Positions 1 through 13,000 of a stretch of 64,000 nt of DNA are shown here, piece after piece. Below the pieces are notes generated by a model, which saw nothing but the letters and a program-made list of their open reading frames with translations, made no database searches and had not been told where the DNA came from. The DNA comes from Voacanga thouarsii (lineage: Eukaryota > Streptophyta > Magnoliopsida > Gentianales > Apocynaceae). The position numbers were made by a program, and so were the translations under genes. The stretch lies in contig JANUWF010001110.1 in the NCBI GenBank assembly GCA_026120185.1, forward strand, positions 1,465,001 to 1,529,000, in the 5' to 3' direction. The stretch's first letter is position 1. Each line of letters opens with the position of its first letter.

Positions 1-789
1 ACAGCGAAAATAAAACAATTCTAGACAAGAGGACTGCATTTATATGTAATAGACAGATAAATATACCTTTTCAGATGTCTCTGCTGTTTCAAAAATTTTG
101 AATAATTAGAATTAGCCAAGACCTAAACTAGGAAAAGTCTTGAGAAATTATTTTGGTCCATTTGAATTAATTAAATATTTATTTATAGATTTTTATTAGT
201 CCAAAACTAAATAAATATATTAAGTTTAACTCAATAGTTTGAACCGGGGATTTAATAATCAAGCCTAAGCTTAGTTTAGCTAGGGTTAATTGTTTTGACC
301 AAACAAGACTCACACTTGATTTAGAAAACTAGAGATATATCTTAGGGGATTTCCGAATGGTTATGATAATCGTTATTCGGTTGAAAAGTATATCCCAGAA
401 AACAAGCCATTTTTGCTCTAGATCTCTATTCTCTAAAAAGTTCTCTTGGTTTTCTTCTTCTTCTTCCAGTAGAAGAAGATAACCAATCTCTCTTGATTCT
501 ACTTGTTAGTAGTAAGTTAAGAAGACTATACCATTTCCTTCCTTTTGTTTCACTAACGTGTTTAGACAGTGGACATATTCCAAAAGCCCAAGAGCATTGT
601 GTTGATGAGAAAAAGCAGAAGACTAGTGTATTATTCACCTAAGTCTGGAAATCAAACACTAGTGACAAAACTAGCATATCTGTGCAGCCAAAGCAACCCT
701 AATTTGCTCCAAAACGTAAAGCTATAAAGAAAATTTTCAAAGGTTTCTACTGCATTCTTTTATTACCTCTGTGTGTTGTTTGCTTCGAT
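1..789. other. Left flank, no recognisable gene
   Basis: AT-rich DNA without a coherent reading frame. It lies where the upstream part (gag, protease, integrase core) of the copia remnant to the right should be, but I could not see those motifs here. Either the remnant is truncated at its 5' side or the upstream part is too decayed to read. Confidence 0.5.
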
Positions 790-2920
790 CCACTTTCAGC
801 TAGATGCCAACAATGTTCAACTGCAGTTTTGGACTGAATGCATGAAGATAGCAATATATATCACCAATTGTCTGCCGCAAACAAAGTTTGACAAAATCTC
901 ACCCTAGAGAAACTATGGAAGAAGAAGTCCATTGTAGCTAACTTCCGAGTATTCTGGTGCGTGTGTTACATATTGGTGCCCAATCATTTGAGGAGTAAGT
1001 TCAAGAAGAAAGCAATCTGCTGCATCTTTGTTGGATATGATGCTAGACGGAAAAGATGGATTTATTGTAATCCTAATACAAGTAGATGTTATGCTTCCAG
1101 AAATTTTGTATTTGATGAAGCATTATCTTGGTGGTCTCCCCAAGCTGGAAAACTACCACAATCAAAAGAAGTTTTAGAAGAGTTAACGAAAAGGCTGGAA
1201 GAACAAAAAAAAGATCATTTGATTTCTAAAACACCTAAGAGAGTGGCAAAGAATCACCATCAAACGAGTCACCATCAAGCAAATCAAAGAGTCCATGGTG
1301 GACAGGATACAGAAAATTACAAAAGATCTTAGGCCAAGCTAATATGAAAAAAATGGACGAAGAAGAAGAGGTGTAACCACAACTTTGGAGGTTCACTCAG
1401 CAACGAAGACCTAATCTAAAGTTTGCAAACACAGTCTTAATTGAGGACACGGTAAGAGAGCTAGACATATAAGAAGAAGCATCCAAAAAGAAGGAATAAA
1501 GAAAGGTAATAAAAGAAGAAATACAAGCATTAAAACAGAACAAGACGTGGAACCTAGTGCTAAGCTAAGGAATATACAACCCATCTCTTGTAAATGGGTA
1601 TACAAATTGAAAACAAGGCAAAATGGATCAATTGATAGATATAACGCTCAATTGGTGGCTCAAGGTTTCTCATAAAAGTATGGATTGGACTATGAAGAGA
1701 CATTCAGTCTAGTAGCAAACATCACTACATTTCATATATTACTCGCTTAGCTACAAGTAATAATAGAAGTTATGGCAGATAGATGTGAAGAACGTATTCT
1801 TTATGGTGAACTTGATCAAGATATATACATATAACAACTATAAGGGTTCAAAAACAAGGCACACCTAGAATATGTGTGTAAGCTGAATAGAGCACTCTAT
1901 AGACTAAAATAGGCATCACGAGCATGGTATGAGAAAATTGTAGAATTCTTGATCCAGAATGGATACGCGATAGCACCAGTTAATTCAAGTATGTTCGTCA
2001 AAGCTCGAGAAGGGAAACTAGCCATAGTACTATTGTATGTGGATGATCTAATTATTACTGGAGATGAAAAAAAAGAAATTTAGGTCAAATCTCTTAATTC
2101 GCTTCTAGATGAAGGAGCTTGGAGAACTAAAATACTTTCTTGGCTTAGAGATAGACCAAGTGAATGATGAGATATTTCTATACCAACAGAAGTATGCACA
2201 TGATCTTTTACAAAAATATGGCATGCTTGACTGCAAACCAATTTCTACTCCAATGGAGGTAAATGTTCGATTATGTTCAACTAACGGCAAGGAATTTGAA
2301 GACAGAATGATGTATTGACAACTAGCGGTTAGTTTAACACTAACGAGGCCAGATATTTTATATGCAGTTGGAGTTGTAAGCAAATTCATGCAAACACCAA
2401 AGAAGCCAAATCTTGACACAGTAAAAAGGATACTCAGGTATGTAAAAGGTACTATAGACTATAGTTTGCTATACAAAAAAATAAATATATCTCAAATAAG
2501 AGGATATTGCAATGTCGACTATACTGGTGACTACGACACACGATGATCAACCACTGGATACGCTTTTAGCCTTAGACTAGGAGTTATCTCATTGTGCAGT
2601 AAGAGACAATCAACAGTGACACTGTCTAGTACTAAGACAGAATATCGTATTGTAGCAATGACAGCTTAAGAATACTCATGGCCACTGCAACTTTTGGAAG
2701 ATCTTCACCAACCACTGGAAAAGCCAGTACAACTATACTGTGATAATCAATTAGCAATACATTTCGCAGAGAATCCTATATTTCATTCACGAATAAAGCA
2801 CATGGAGGTCCACTATCACTTTGTATGGGAAAAGTTATTATGTGGTCAGATTGAACTGAAGCATGTGAAGATCGAAGAACAATTGCGGATATTTTTACCA
2901 AAAGTCTTAATAGAGTAAAA
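790..2920 (+). pseudogene. Decayed Ty1/copia pol (integrase C-terminus, RT, RNase H)
   Basis: Remnant of a copia polyprotein, broken by many stops and frameshifts. In order I can read the C-terminal integrase region (about 820-1130, with the family-typical HLRSKF and FVGYD motifs), a reverse transcriptase whose YVDD active-site box is intact at 2036-2047, a connecting stretch (KELGELKYFLGLEI at 2112 onward), and the RNase H end (about 2500-2920, with YCDNQLAIHFAENP). Gag, protease and the catalytic integrase core are not visible. The 3' LTR follows at 2991. No product is expected. Copia assignment is firm from gene order (integrase before RT); the lineage is not assigned. Confidence 0.85.
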
Positions 2921-2990
2921 CGAGAAGAATTTTGATAGAAACTTAGTATGATTTCATGAGAAGCAATAAAAAAGCAATCATTGAGGAGAG

Positions 2991-3547
2991 TGTTAAGAAG
3001 ACGATGACTACCACCACTATTAGAGAACAATCTAGAACAACAAATTGCAGCAGCCATTTTTTACTACAATGTTTGCAGCCACATGAAGAAGCCATCTTCA
3101 AAAATCAACAACTTGCAGAAAAAAAATTTGCAACTTGTACTTCCAGAAAAACCTTCAAGACTCATTTACAACTAGCAAGGAAAGCTCTAGATATCAACTA
3201 TAAGTTGTTGCTTCCACTACCATTAGATCGCAACTTGTAAAAAAACTTTCAAGAAGCCTTGGAGATGAAGAACCGACTATAGCATGTCGTTTTCAAGCTT
3301 CTATAAATACAGCATCAAACTATTTGCAAGGAAGTTAGAAATATGAAGTGAAGTGAGTGCTGTGTGGAGTGAGTAGGCATAGACGTGTGAGTGTGTGAGT
3401 GTTTGGTAGAAGAGCACCACTACTCTAAGTGCTCATATTGTGTAAAGAAACAAAGAGAGAACTTTTAGTTGTAATTGTGAGAAAAATCTTATGAGTTATA
3501 TTAATAAAATTATTTTGAGTCTTTTGGTGCTTCTTATTTTTTCAACA
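2991..3547 (+). repeat. 3' LTR of the left copia remnant
   Basis: A 557-bp block that begins TGTTAAGAAG directly after a purine-rich tract (TTGAGGAGAG, 2981-2990) and ends TTCAACA. It therefore has TG...CA ends and sits just beyond RNase H, as a 3' LTR should. A TATA-like box, CTATAAATAC, lies at 3301-3310 and is a plausible promoter. The matching 5' LTR would be left of the window, so no target duplication can be checked. Confidence 0.75.
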
Positions 3548-4550
3548 TACCTATCATTTTTTATTGATATTCCATCCACATGAGCCCTTAAATACCATCA
3601 ATTAGAGTGAAGATGCTACAATGGCAAAAGCCATTCTCTGTCATCAGTCCTAGTCATTCATCTGCATCATCTTCTTTTCAAACCCTACAAAATTTAACTC
3701 CCAATCACCCACTAAGTGAACAGGTTATGGCATTCAAATGGTTAAGATCATCATCTACTTTGGCCAAGAATTGTACGTAGTTCATTTTTTAAAACAATAT
3801 GATAAGAGAGAGGCAGAGAAGGTGAGAGGAATTAAAGTGTGGTTTTACTTGGAAAAAATGCAGTTTTGGAGGAAAGAGAGAAAATATATATATAAGGAAA
3901 GTAATAGACTAAAAAGGGTAAAAGTGTCAATTACACGATAATTGCATTTGCATAGGGGAAATGGCTCTAGCAATATCGCCAGCCATCATTCCATTAAAAA
4001 TCTGATTAATTTGTATGTCTTGTTATAAATAATCTGATCTTTTATAAATTTAATTACTAATGACGAACAAATTTAATTATATACTTTCACGTCCTAAATT
4101 GGAATATTAAACAACTCAGTTTACATGTCTTATTTTCATATTAAACAGCTTTGTTTGCAAAAAGAAAAGGACCTCTCTATACTCAGAGGAAATATTCCTA
4201 CATAGGAAAAATTCTTTACGTATATAGTTGCATTCAAGATGCATTTTTCGTTAGCAATTTTTTATTTTTTATTGCAAAAGGAAAAAGAATAAATCTATAT
4301 CGACTTTGATGAAAATATAAAATAACATAGTAATTGCTTTTATTTTTAGAAATCCTTCTCCTTCCCTTATCAAGCAAGTGTATATATTCTGACTAGACTT
4401 CAAGTAGGAATGAAAGAAAATAGCCAAACAATAACACAAGATTTGCTTCTATGTTTAGAAATCACTCTTTATTTCTTATCATGCAAGTGTATACATTCTC
4501 ACCGAACTTCAAATACGAATGCGAGAAAATTGCCAATAACTTCAGGTTTG

Positions 4551-4609
<59 letters not shown>

Positions 4610-6292
4610 CTTCTATACAGAGAAAAAGAAGTTGGTGTGGCACTGTTCATTTTTCGTCAGTAAGGGCAGTTGTGTCTGTGCTCATATTTAATGGAGGTTG
4701 GTAGATGTCTGTTTTGGAGGAGTCAGTGGATGAGAAGCCCACGGTTTTGGAGGAGTCAGTCGCGATGCAAATCCGCTACCTACTTACCTTTACATTTTCC
4801 CTCTCTCCTCTTTTTCCTTTGCCTTTGCCACCTCCTCTTCCATCTTCCTTCTTTCCTCCTCCTTCTTAGCCTTCAACATGAACATTGTAGTTCCGTCCTC
4901 ACCATCGGTACCACCGTCATCCGTAGTGGAGGCTAATCTTACAACAACAGTGGTGGTAACTTCTGTTGGCAACCACATGATTTCAGAATTCCATCCGAAA
5001 TTGAAAACCCTCAACCCTTGACCACATGACTTCAATTGGTAGCCATGGATATGAAATCTGTGTTACTGGGTCTCTAAGACATTCACTCCAAATGAATCAT
5101 GCATTACGACATAAGACCCGACAACATCCTCCTAGTGGGTAGAGAAAGGGGGAAATCAATTATCAAGATTGTAGCGTTGGGGCTCAAAATTAGGCTTTGA
5201 TTGAAGAAATGCATTCAGGGATGGCAACTTTGATGGAGAGAAATGCGCAAAGATCTCCTCTTTGTTGTTGATTTTGTTGTATACCATCATCTGTTGATGC
5301 TTCCAATTTGTATGTACAGGATTGAACTTTTTATCTGTATTTTTCTAATTCGACTATTTGATTCAATGCATGGTTGATTAGTGATTGTTAATTGATTCTT
5401 CCTTATTTTGTAGAGATTGTTTGAATTGCTCAGGTAGAACTAGCAAATTCATTGGAGGGTTTTTCATCTCCAGGAGATTTCTGCTACCTCTCTTGCTTAC
5501 ACGACAAGTGCAAGTAGTATATACATATATTTTTTTGATTAAGGGATTGAAATTTATGAAATTGATGGTTGATTACTGAATTGTTCACTTCTAGAAATTA
5601 ATGCATGTATTGATTTGTTATTTAATTTATTGATTCTATTATTAGATATGTATTTTGAATTGGTTTCGAGTTGATATCAATTTGATTTTAAGGTATTTGT
5701 GGCAGGGGTATAGAAGTTCCAATGCTCATGCTCAACACCTAACTTCAAAAAGTCACTTGCTACGAGCTTGACAAGGAGTGGGCAATCAAGAAGTGGGGAG
5801 TAACCACTTCTAAAGCATGTTGTGAATAGGCCTTCTTAGGAAAATGGGCCTGAGACTGAAGAAAGTGAGTGGGAGAAGGTTGATCCAGAGGAAGACTTGG
5901 TTGATGAGGCTACAAATTCCCTGACGTAATTGAAGGTAAATCAACATACTCCTTCGGAGGAGGAGGAGGAGGAGAAGGATGACAATGATGACTCATTAGA
6001 TCCATCTTGTTGCTTTATGTGTGAGTTAGAGCATGATACAATAGAAGTTGCATGATTTTTTCATATCAGATGTTGAATTGCATGGTTTTTTCATACAAGA
6101 TGTTGAGTATCTGAAGGATCCAATAGCCTTTCTTTCTTATCTTGGATTAAAGGTAGTGACTGTCTTTTTTGCTTTAATTGGTTTGAGAATTGTATGTTAA
6201 TTTCATGGTTGTAGTCATGTTTGTTTCCATTTGGGATTTTCATTGGACTTGATTTTAGCCTCCAAGTTTTTGCTCCTTATTTTTTTTTTACC
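3548..6292. other. Intergenic region with weak coding-like patches
   Basis: No gene that I recognise. A (TA)n microsatellite lies at 4555-4598. A 17-bp phrase around GTTTTGGAGGAGTCAGT occurs twice, 33 bp apart, near 4711 and 4744. On the minus strand 4790-5035 has an open frame rich in Lys and Glu at its C-terminal end, which may only reflect CT-rich DNA. On the plus strand 5818-5990 reads as an acidic, Glu/Asp-rich stretch but is broken by stops. I give neither patch a function. Confidence 0.4.
4555..4598. repeat. (TA)n microsatellite
   Basis: Uninterrupted TA run of about 22 units. Short open frames across it are artefacts of the repeat. Confidence 0.95.
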
Positions 6293-6806
6293 ATGGAGAA
6301 GATAGGCAAGAGATTTCAAAGGAAAGTAGCTATTGTTACCGCTTCAACTCAAGGAATTGGCTTTAGCACCACTGAGCCCCTCGGTTTGGAGGTGCTTCTG
6401 TCATCATTTCTTCTCGAAAATAGGTTCGACTTGCTTTAATTTCTTTTTTTAATTCCAAGAACGTATTATCCAGTTCATTTCATTCTTTAACCAATTTCTG
6501 ATATGCTTTGAGTAAAAGTTCGATTATTTTTATGTAATAGTTCCATTTTACTAGTTGATCTTTGCTTGAATTATATATTTTTCAAAATTTTGATATTTGT
6601 AGATCTTATTTATTCGTGATTGAATTTTCCTTAATTTTGTGTTGATGTACCATGGCTATTTTGATGGGTTAAATTCCTTTTTTTTTTTCCCTAATTGGTT
6701 TGCAAAAAAATGTGGATGAAGCGGTGGAAATACTGAAAGGGATGGATTAGTGTGTCATGTTTCATATGCACAACAAATGAAGAATTTGATAGAGAAGATT
6801 TTTCAG
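6293..6806 (+). pseudogene. SDR-family (DHRS4-like) dehydrogenase/reductase pseudogene
   Basis: Two exon remnants of a short-chain dehydrogenase/reductase. Exon 1 (6293-about 6422) starts at an ATG in an ACCATGG context and encodes the Rossmann N-terminus: the VAIVTASTQGIGF stretch holds the TGxxxGIG-type nucleotide-binding motif (Gly to Ala at its second position, as in plant DHRS4-like proteins). After GLE the frame slips by one base; the expected GASVIISSRK continues in the next frame. A GT follows, then an intron-like gap of about 280 bp. Exon 2 (about 6705-6806) reads KNVDEAVE, has a frameshift with small deletion, resumes VCHVSYAQQMKNLIEK, and ends at a CAG|GT donor. Spacing and splice signals suggest a genomic duplicate rather than a retrocopy. 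Later exons, including the catalytic YxxxK, are absent. The Copia-1 insertion lies 230 bp downstream. Family call is firm; the DHRS4-like subfamily is from remembered similarity. Confidence 0.75.
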
Positions 6807-6812
6807 GTGAAA

Positions 6813-7039
6813 CTTTCTCTCACTTTGTATCTTACTTCTTTCCAAGAAGACTTCCGCTAAATTTAAACAAATTGAGAGCTCAAGATTGTCTTATGCTATG
6901 TGGACATATAAAGTAGCACTGTTTTAGTGTTTTTTTACAAGTCCTTTGTTGCCTGAGGCTGAAGTATGGTTCTGTGCAATTATTTTTAAATATGATCTTC
7001 TATGCAATTATTACCAAATATCATCCTTTACCATAATTC
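6813..7039. other. Short spacer before Copia-1
   Basis: No gene. Its last five bases, AATTC (7035-7039), match AATTC at 24564-24568 and are the left target-site duplication of Copia-1. Confidence 0.7.
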
Positions 7040-7162
7040 TATTGTGAAATTAGTGGAAGCTCCACCAATTCCATTAGTGGATATGGATATCCACCATTAC
7101 CTTCACTAATAAATATTAGTGGAGTTAGTGGAGACACCACTAATACATTAGTGGAAATAGAT
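7040..7162 (+). repeat. Copia-1 5' LTR, first piece
   Basis: Matches the first part of the 3' LTR at 24211, including repeated TTAGTGG phrases. It stops at the CACTA insertion. The last three bases, GAT, are the left copy of the CACTA target duplication. Confidence 0.92.
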
Positions 7163-7177
7163 CACTACTAGAAAAAG
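7163..7177 (+). repeat. CACTA left terminal inverted repeat
   Basis: CACTACTAGAAAAAG, a perfect reverse complement of 19211-19225. The similarity continues imperfectly inward through a shared ATTACCAAC. Confidence 0.97.
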
Positions 7178-7895
7178 ACTAATTACCAACTGTCAAATTC
7201 TGTTAGTAGTTATTTCATTTCTATTGGTAATACTAGTTTACCAACAGATTGCCAATAGAATTTGGTCCGTGGGTAAAACACTTGTTGAAAAGTGTTACCA
7301 ACAAGAGTTTTTTACTATTAGTAATATTATATTTAGTTGGTAATGATTTCTTTGGAGTTAAGTATTTTCTATTGGTAATTTTTTTACATTACCAACAAAC
7401 TAACTACGTAGTTGGTAAAATTGTTGAAAATTTTTGAATTATTTATTTTGTTGGTAGTTTTTCCAATTGATTGTTTAGTTGGTAATATTGTTGATAATCT
7501 GCCAATAATTCCTTAGTTGGTATATTTTTGTTGTTGATAAATATTATTCATTACCAACAAATAATTTAATTGGTACTTAGTTGGTAAATGTCGAAAAATA
7601 TCATGTCTATTGATAGCTTACCAACTACAATTCAGTTGGTATTGTAAGTATACTCTGTTGGCATATAACAACAGATTTATCTGTTGGTAAGCAGTTGCAA
7701 ATTGTTGTTGTTACTTACCAACAACAATCTATTGGAAAGCACTTACAGATTACTGTTGGTAAGCACCTGCAAATTTGTATTGGTAAATACCAACAGATTA
7801 TTTATTGGTAAGCACCTGTAAATTTCGATTGGTATGTACCAACAAAATAATTTGTTGGTAAGTACCAATAGATTTTTTATTGGTAAGTAGAATTA
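7178..7895. repeat. CACTA left subterminal repeat array (TTGGTAA motif)
   Basis: About 20 or more copies of TTGGTAA or its complement TTACCAA within about 700 bp, in both orientations and often separated by TGTTGGTAAGCACC-like phrases. Equivalent copies fill the right subterminal region. In En/Spm such motifs are binding sites for an accessory transposition protein; that role here is inference. Confidence 0.88.
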
Positions 7896-8952
7896 TATTA
7901 TTACTATTTAATCCATACACATATTTAATAAAGTAATCCTACATAATATTAAAAGTACATTCATACTAAAAGTCATACATCCATATTGAAAGTACATCAA
8001 TATCCATAACAAAAGTATATTAAACTCTGATATGGAACAAAAAATAGGTAAAGTCAATTTGTTATGACTCTGATATGACTCGACTTGCTCAGAGTGAATT
8101 TTTGGCTGGACACTTTCTCTAGAATTGCTCCCATTGTGACCATCAGTAGGAGCATGTAACGTAGATGGTGGAGTATGGAAATCATCCGCTGCTCTAGCTA
8201 GTGTTTGGAGAATTCTGATTTTCTATTGGGGGTGAATTCAAAGGTTGACCCTCAGAGTCATTGTTTGATTGGCTTCGCATCATCCTACCTTTTGCCCTTT
8301 TTTTGCATTCCTTTTCTACTAGGTGCCATTTGAAAGTAATGCATAAATTACAAATAAGAATACTCGAAAGATAAATGTAGTGGGAAAAAGATGACATAAA
8401 TAGCTCTCTAACTTATAGAATTTTGGTGAAAAGATCACATTAATAGCAAAGTGATGGTATCATGATACAACTGATTAGTTCTATTTTTTTTTCGTAGTTC
8501 ATCGTCATCATCCTCTGCTATAGTTACCCTCTCATTCTTCTTGATGTATCTATACTTTCAAAATACCCATAAATTCAAACGGACAACATTTCGAATGAAA
8601 ACAATAGTCATGTATCACAATAATGTAAGCTCACTGGTTCTTGACATTTGAGCAGTCATAAAAATAAGCAAAAAAAGGACAACCAAAAGATGTATGTTCC
8701 ATCAGGACAACATTTAAAACTGAGAATGTACAATCAATTTTTTTTATTTTAAGTCTAACTCTTAACCCTATTAGATTGTATATTTATGGATTTCCTAAAC
8801 GAAGCGTTGCATAACTGTGTTAAATGAAATCATTTATTATTCAACCATGTTTTCGATTCAAGTTACTTGAACAATATAAAAGTCCACTTTGAACAAAAAA
8901 TAAAAAGCAACAACACTTTTAAATAACTATTGAATACTAATGACTTGGGGCG

Positions 8953-8955
<3 letters not shown>
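7896..8955 (-). other. Exon-like patches of unknown function inside the CACTA element
   Basis: On the minus strand, 8194-8330 reads KWHLVEKECKKRAKGRMM followed by a Ser/Asn/Pro-rich tail, and 8430-8545 reads RYIKKNERVTIAEDDDDE before a stop. Both look more like coding sequence than their surroundings, and could be exons of an ancestral CACTA protein or a captured gene. I recognise no domain and cannot link them into one frame. Confidence 0.3.

Positions 8956-9010
<55 letters not shown>
8956..9010. repeat. (CT)n microsatellite
   Basis: About 27 uninterrupted CT units inside the CACTA element. Confidence 0.95.
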
Positions 9011-9015
<5 letters not shown>

Positions 9016-9143
9016 ATCCACATTTCTCTCTTTTGATCTTGTCCAACGTTTATGAATGATGGAGGGAAAGGAGTTAAATAGAAGAGTTTGGTAACTCAAA
9101 TAGCCACTTAGTGGAATAAATTCACAGGAGATTAGCAATCAAA

Positions 9144-9360
9144 AGATGTATATATGTTGTATGTATATAAAGTGTACATATGTTGTATATATAATGTATG
9201 TATGTTGTATGTAGGCTATATATATAATGTATGTTTGCTATATGTATATATGTTGTATATATATAAAGTGTATATATGTTGTATATATGCTAAATGTATG
9301 TTATATTTTTCAAAGCCTTATACTGTATGTATACTGTATGTATGTTGTATGCTTTCTTAG
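9144..9360. repeat. TATG/TTGTATG-type low-complexity minisatellite
   Basis: Irregular repeats of TGTATGTATGTTGTATATA-like units. The same low-complexity sequence reappears at 9455-9500 and 9970-10050. Open frames across it encode only Tyr, Val, Cys, Met and Leu runs and are not genes. Confidence 0.75.
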
Positions 9361-10040
9361 TTGGCATTATAATCACTAGAAGTCTGCATAATTCTGGTAC
9401 ATATTTTACTAACTTTTGATGCAATTTAAGTGCATCTCATATGCTTTTGCTGTATGTATGCTGTATGTATGGTGTACTTATGTATTTTTCTATGCTGTAT
9501 GGGATTTTACTGATTTATCTGACAATAATGCTATTGTTTCTAGTGATGGAATGGAAGTGACTACGAAGAAGATTGAGTACTTCCTAGAAGCTGTGAGATT
9601 GGTGAAAGTTGGCAGAGTACTCCAAGAATGTGAAGTAAGGATATTGTGGAAAGTACAATTTGGAGAGGCTGGCAGTGCTGGTGCTGGGTAAAGAGAGGGA
9701 ATTGGTGAAACCTTGCTAGAATCAATTGGTACAATGCAAAATGGAATAATTATGATCGATCTTAGTCAGATAAGAAAATCAAGTATGGAACTATTGATGC
9801 ATTTCTAGCTTATGATTATGGGCATGAATTTTCTGGAAAATGGAACAATTGAAGCTTTTCTTTCTTATGAGAACTAGTAAAAACATCTCAGTTGGCATTA
9901 TAATGTCTGCATAATTCTGGTACATATTTTGCTAACTTTTGATGCAATTTAAATGCATCTCATATGGTTTTGGTGTATATATACTATATGTATGTTATAT
10001 GTATGATGTATGTATGTATTTTTTTTAAGGCTTTATGTTG
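9361..10040. repeat. Direct duplication of a ~140-bp block
   Basis: A block beginning TTGGCATTATAAT at 9361 and running through CATAATTCTGGTACATATTT and CTAACTTTTGATGCAATTTA into TATG repeats recurs at 9893 with few changes. The two copies lie about 530 bp apart, separated by unique sequence. Confidence 0.75.
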
Positions 10041-13000
10041 TATGTATGGTGTACCTATGAACAAAGACTTTCACTCAATGTCCATTCATAATCTCAACTC
10101 AGTATCCCTTTATTCAATCAACACAATGCAACCATCATCAATCAATCACATAATCCTCTTGACCCTGTCCACAAAAAATCAACAATCTAAACCAATGAAT
10201 TCAATAGACCACCCTTTCTCCAGAACTCTTTTCAACACCAATTCCCTTATTCTCAAATCTGAACACATAAAACCAATCAACAGATTTAAAATATTCCAAA
10301 ATTACCAAAACATCTACGCATTCAACACAAATGCCACAACTGACACCCACACAATTTCAAAGCAACTCAATCAAATAGTAAACAAAATGCACTCACCAAC
10401 CCAATTAAGAACAAACAAATTGCCATAACATAGTTCTATCAATGAATTATAGCTCAATGTAGTCCATATCAAACAACATAGCAGAAAATTTCACCATGGA
10501 ACTCAAGAATATCCAACATAAAATATTCACACAATCAATTTATCTTATTGCTGTAAGCAACAACCTACCGAATTTCCTTCAATCCACCTCAAATATTTAA
10601 CATAGATTAAACCAAAATATCTAAGGGTCAAAAACTAGAATACCTGACTATTGGGAACTATTGTGGCTGATGAATTGCCTTGCCTCAAGCAATTTTACCG
10701 AAAAGGCTATTTATGCTTATTTTAGAGTTTCTTGGCCAAGTTAAGACCTTGATTGAAATCCCAATGGCAGTTATACTTGTGGCAATTGTAGCAGAAAATT
10801 TCTTAGTCACAGCTCAAGTAGAATAGATTATTCTTTATTGCTCCTATTTTCCCTTTTAATTCTTGATTTTTTTTTTTTTGGAGAGAATATTTCTAAACTG
10901 AAGGTAGATTACAACTCTTACTTATCTTGTAAGTAACGAAGGTCTGTACATTTCGATGATTGTTTGAGCATGGCTTTGTAAGTGGGTATTGTAATAGGTT
11001 AAGCAGCTTTTGGTTAAACTTAAATTTAGACTTAATGTTTCAGATATCAGTAAAACCACTAGGTCACAAGCATAGCATATTGATCACTAGAGTGATCAAG
11101 TGTACTTGTGCTGCTTCTATCTCTGTTTCCTGTGCCTGAAACTTAAAGGAAAGTGACTCCAATATGCACGCAAAGAATAAATCCAACTTCTCAAAGAATG
11201 GCTTGATATCTTCGACTAAATTCTAGAAGAGTTTCTAGAAGCATAAATAAGTTCCATAAAGTAGCAAACCTTTTTATCAGGATTACTAGGATGGAATGAA
11301 AGTTTATGCTCTTTGAATGAGAAAATCCAGAGACATCTTTGATAATTGAATGCAGGGAATTACAAAATCGGAATGGGAAGGGCAGTCTCAAGCATAAATT
11401 TAGGACAACAAAGTGTATTTGGTATATGTTCTTGGGGAACTATCTTGTAGAGTTGATAAAAAAAAAAATTGGGACAACAAAGTGCATAAATTTTCGACAG
11501 TTACTTCATAACCACGATAATTTAACTGACATTTTGAAGTATTAGAATGAAAAAAAAAATTGTCCTCATCTTGTGTCATATTACAAAAACACTAGCTCAT
11601 AACTAACATGATCAAATACATGCCATATGCTTTTTAAAACAGTTTTTGCTACTTTATCGAACAAAGTGAAACTAATAAGATGTAAGCACCACACTCTTCA
11701 AATTTCTTTTAGAATTCATACAAATATGAAATAGCTAAGATTATTGGAATTAACTGTTGGAATCAAATATGGCTCTATTTCGCAAACATCTAAGAACTAA
11801 CAGATAGGTAGTGGAAAGAATACTAAAATACAAAGACATATTAGCAAGGAGCTTAACAAATTCATTCATCGGACCTTGAAAAAGAAAAAAATACTAGCAA
11901 TTAAGTTTCTATTAATACTCTATCAATAATAGTATTTCCCAAAGGCCTGTTGTGCTATGGTGGGACACAAAAGAGATTCAGTACATTAGAAATAGAAACA
12001 AAAACCATATATTTGCAAATGTTGGCATAGAAGGTTCTTGTTTTTAGAAAGAACCCAGAAAAATAAGCTAGAGACAGAGTTGTTTTCAAATAAAAGCTTC
12101 ATCTTCAAAATCATTAATCAGCAAAACTAATCCGAAATATGTGTAGAATTCTTGATTTAAACATAGAAAGTTTGAAAAGCCTAGGCCCAAATTTTATAGC
12201 AAAGAAACATTAAACAGAAATTTGAATATATACCTCCATATTATCTCTATACAAATGTTATCAGATAAGGTTTCAACACAGTTTTGTCTTTCGAGATTGC
12301 ACATCGGTAATATCTCATACCATTGCAATGCCTTTTTTTTTTTTTTCCAAAAGTCCGTAAAGGTTTAATCTTTATGTGTTAGAAATGTCAGAATCATTAG
12401 AAAAAAAAAATCAAAAAATCTATAGTGGCTAAAACCCATGAAAAAGTAGTCCCTTTGAGCTAAAATTAAAGGAAAAACAAATCACAAAATCGAAAGTTGT
12501 AGTTGCAATACAAGCCCAAGGAAATATCTGATTCATTCAAAAATTAATAGAAAGAAAAGCTTAAAAAATTGCAGTGACCAAAACCCATGTAATTAAAACC
12601 AAGTTATTTGTGCAAAATCGAAACACAAAACCACAAAATCTAAAGTTATACCTGAAACACAAGTGTCCAAGGTGTTTTGCTAACAAAGATTTTGATATCT
12701 CTCCTTATAAATCCAATCTATCAGATGGAGAAGAGTTACGCAATCGGAGGGTTTCTGCCTCCAAAAAGTTCCAATCAGCCTCCATTCATATTCGGTGACC
12801 ATCAGCTGCAATCATGGTCGAACAGACGGAGAAGTCTTTCTTGAAGCAACCCAAGTGTTCCTTTGCTCGAAGAAATCAACGAAGGGAAAATGACCAGGAA
12901 AGAGAGGAAATCGCTACTGGAAAAGCATTGTTTTAGGCTTTTTTATTTTTCTCTCAAAACCTATAGATGGAATGGAGTAGAGGAGACAGGTCTGAGCTCT

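Noticed and set aside
3299..3310. Separate host promoter at the TATA-like box
   Set aside because: It lies inside the copia LTR and is explained by the LTR's own promoter.
9964..10428. 154-codon open frame on the plus strand inside the CACTA element
   Set aside because: It begins in TATG minisatellite and is dominated by Asn, Ser, Thr and Ile in AT-rich DNA; no motif, no matching neighbour and no splice context.
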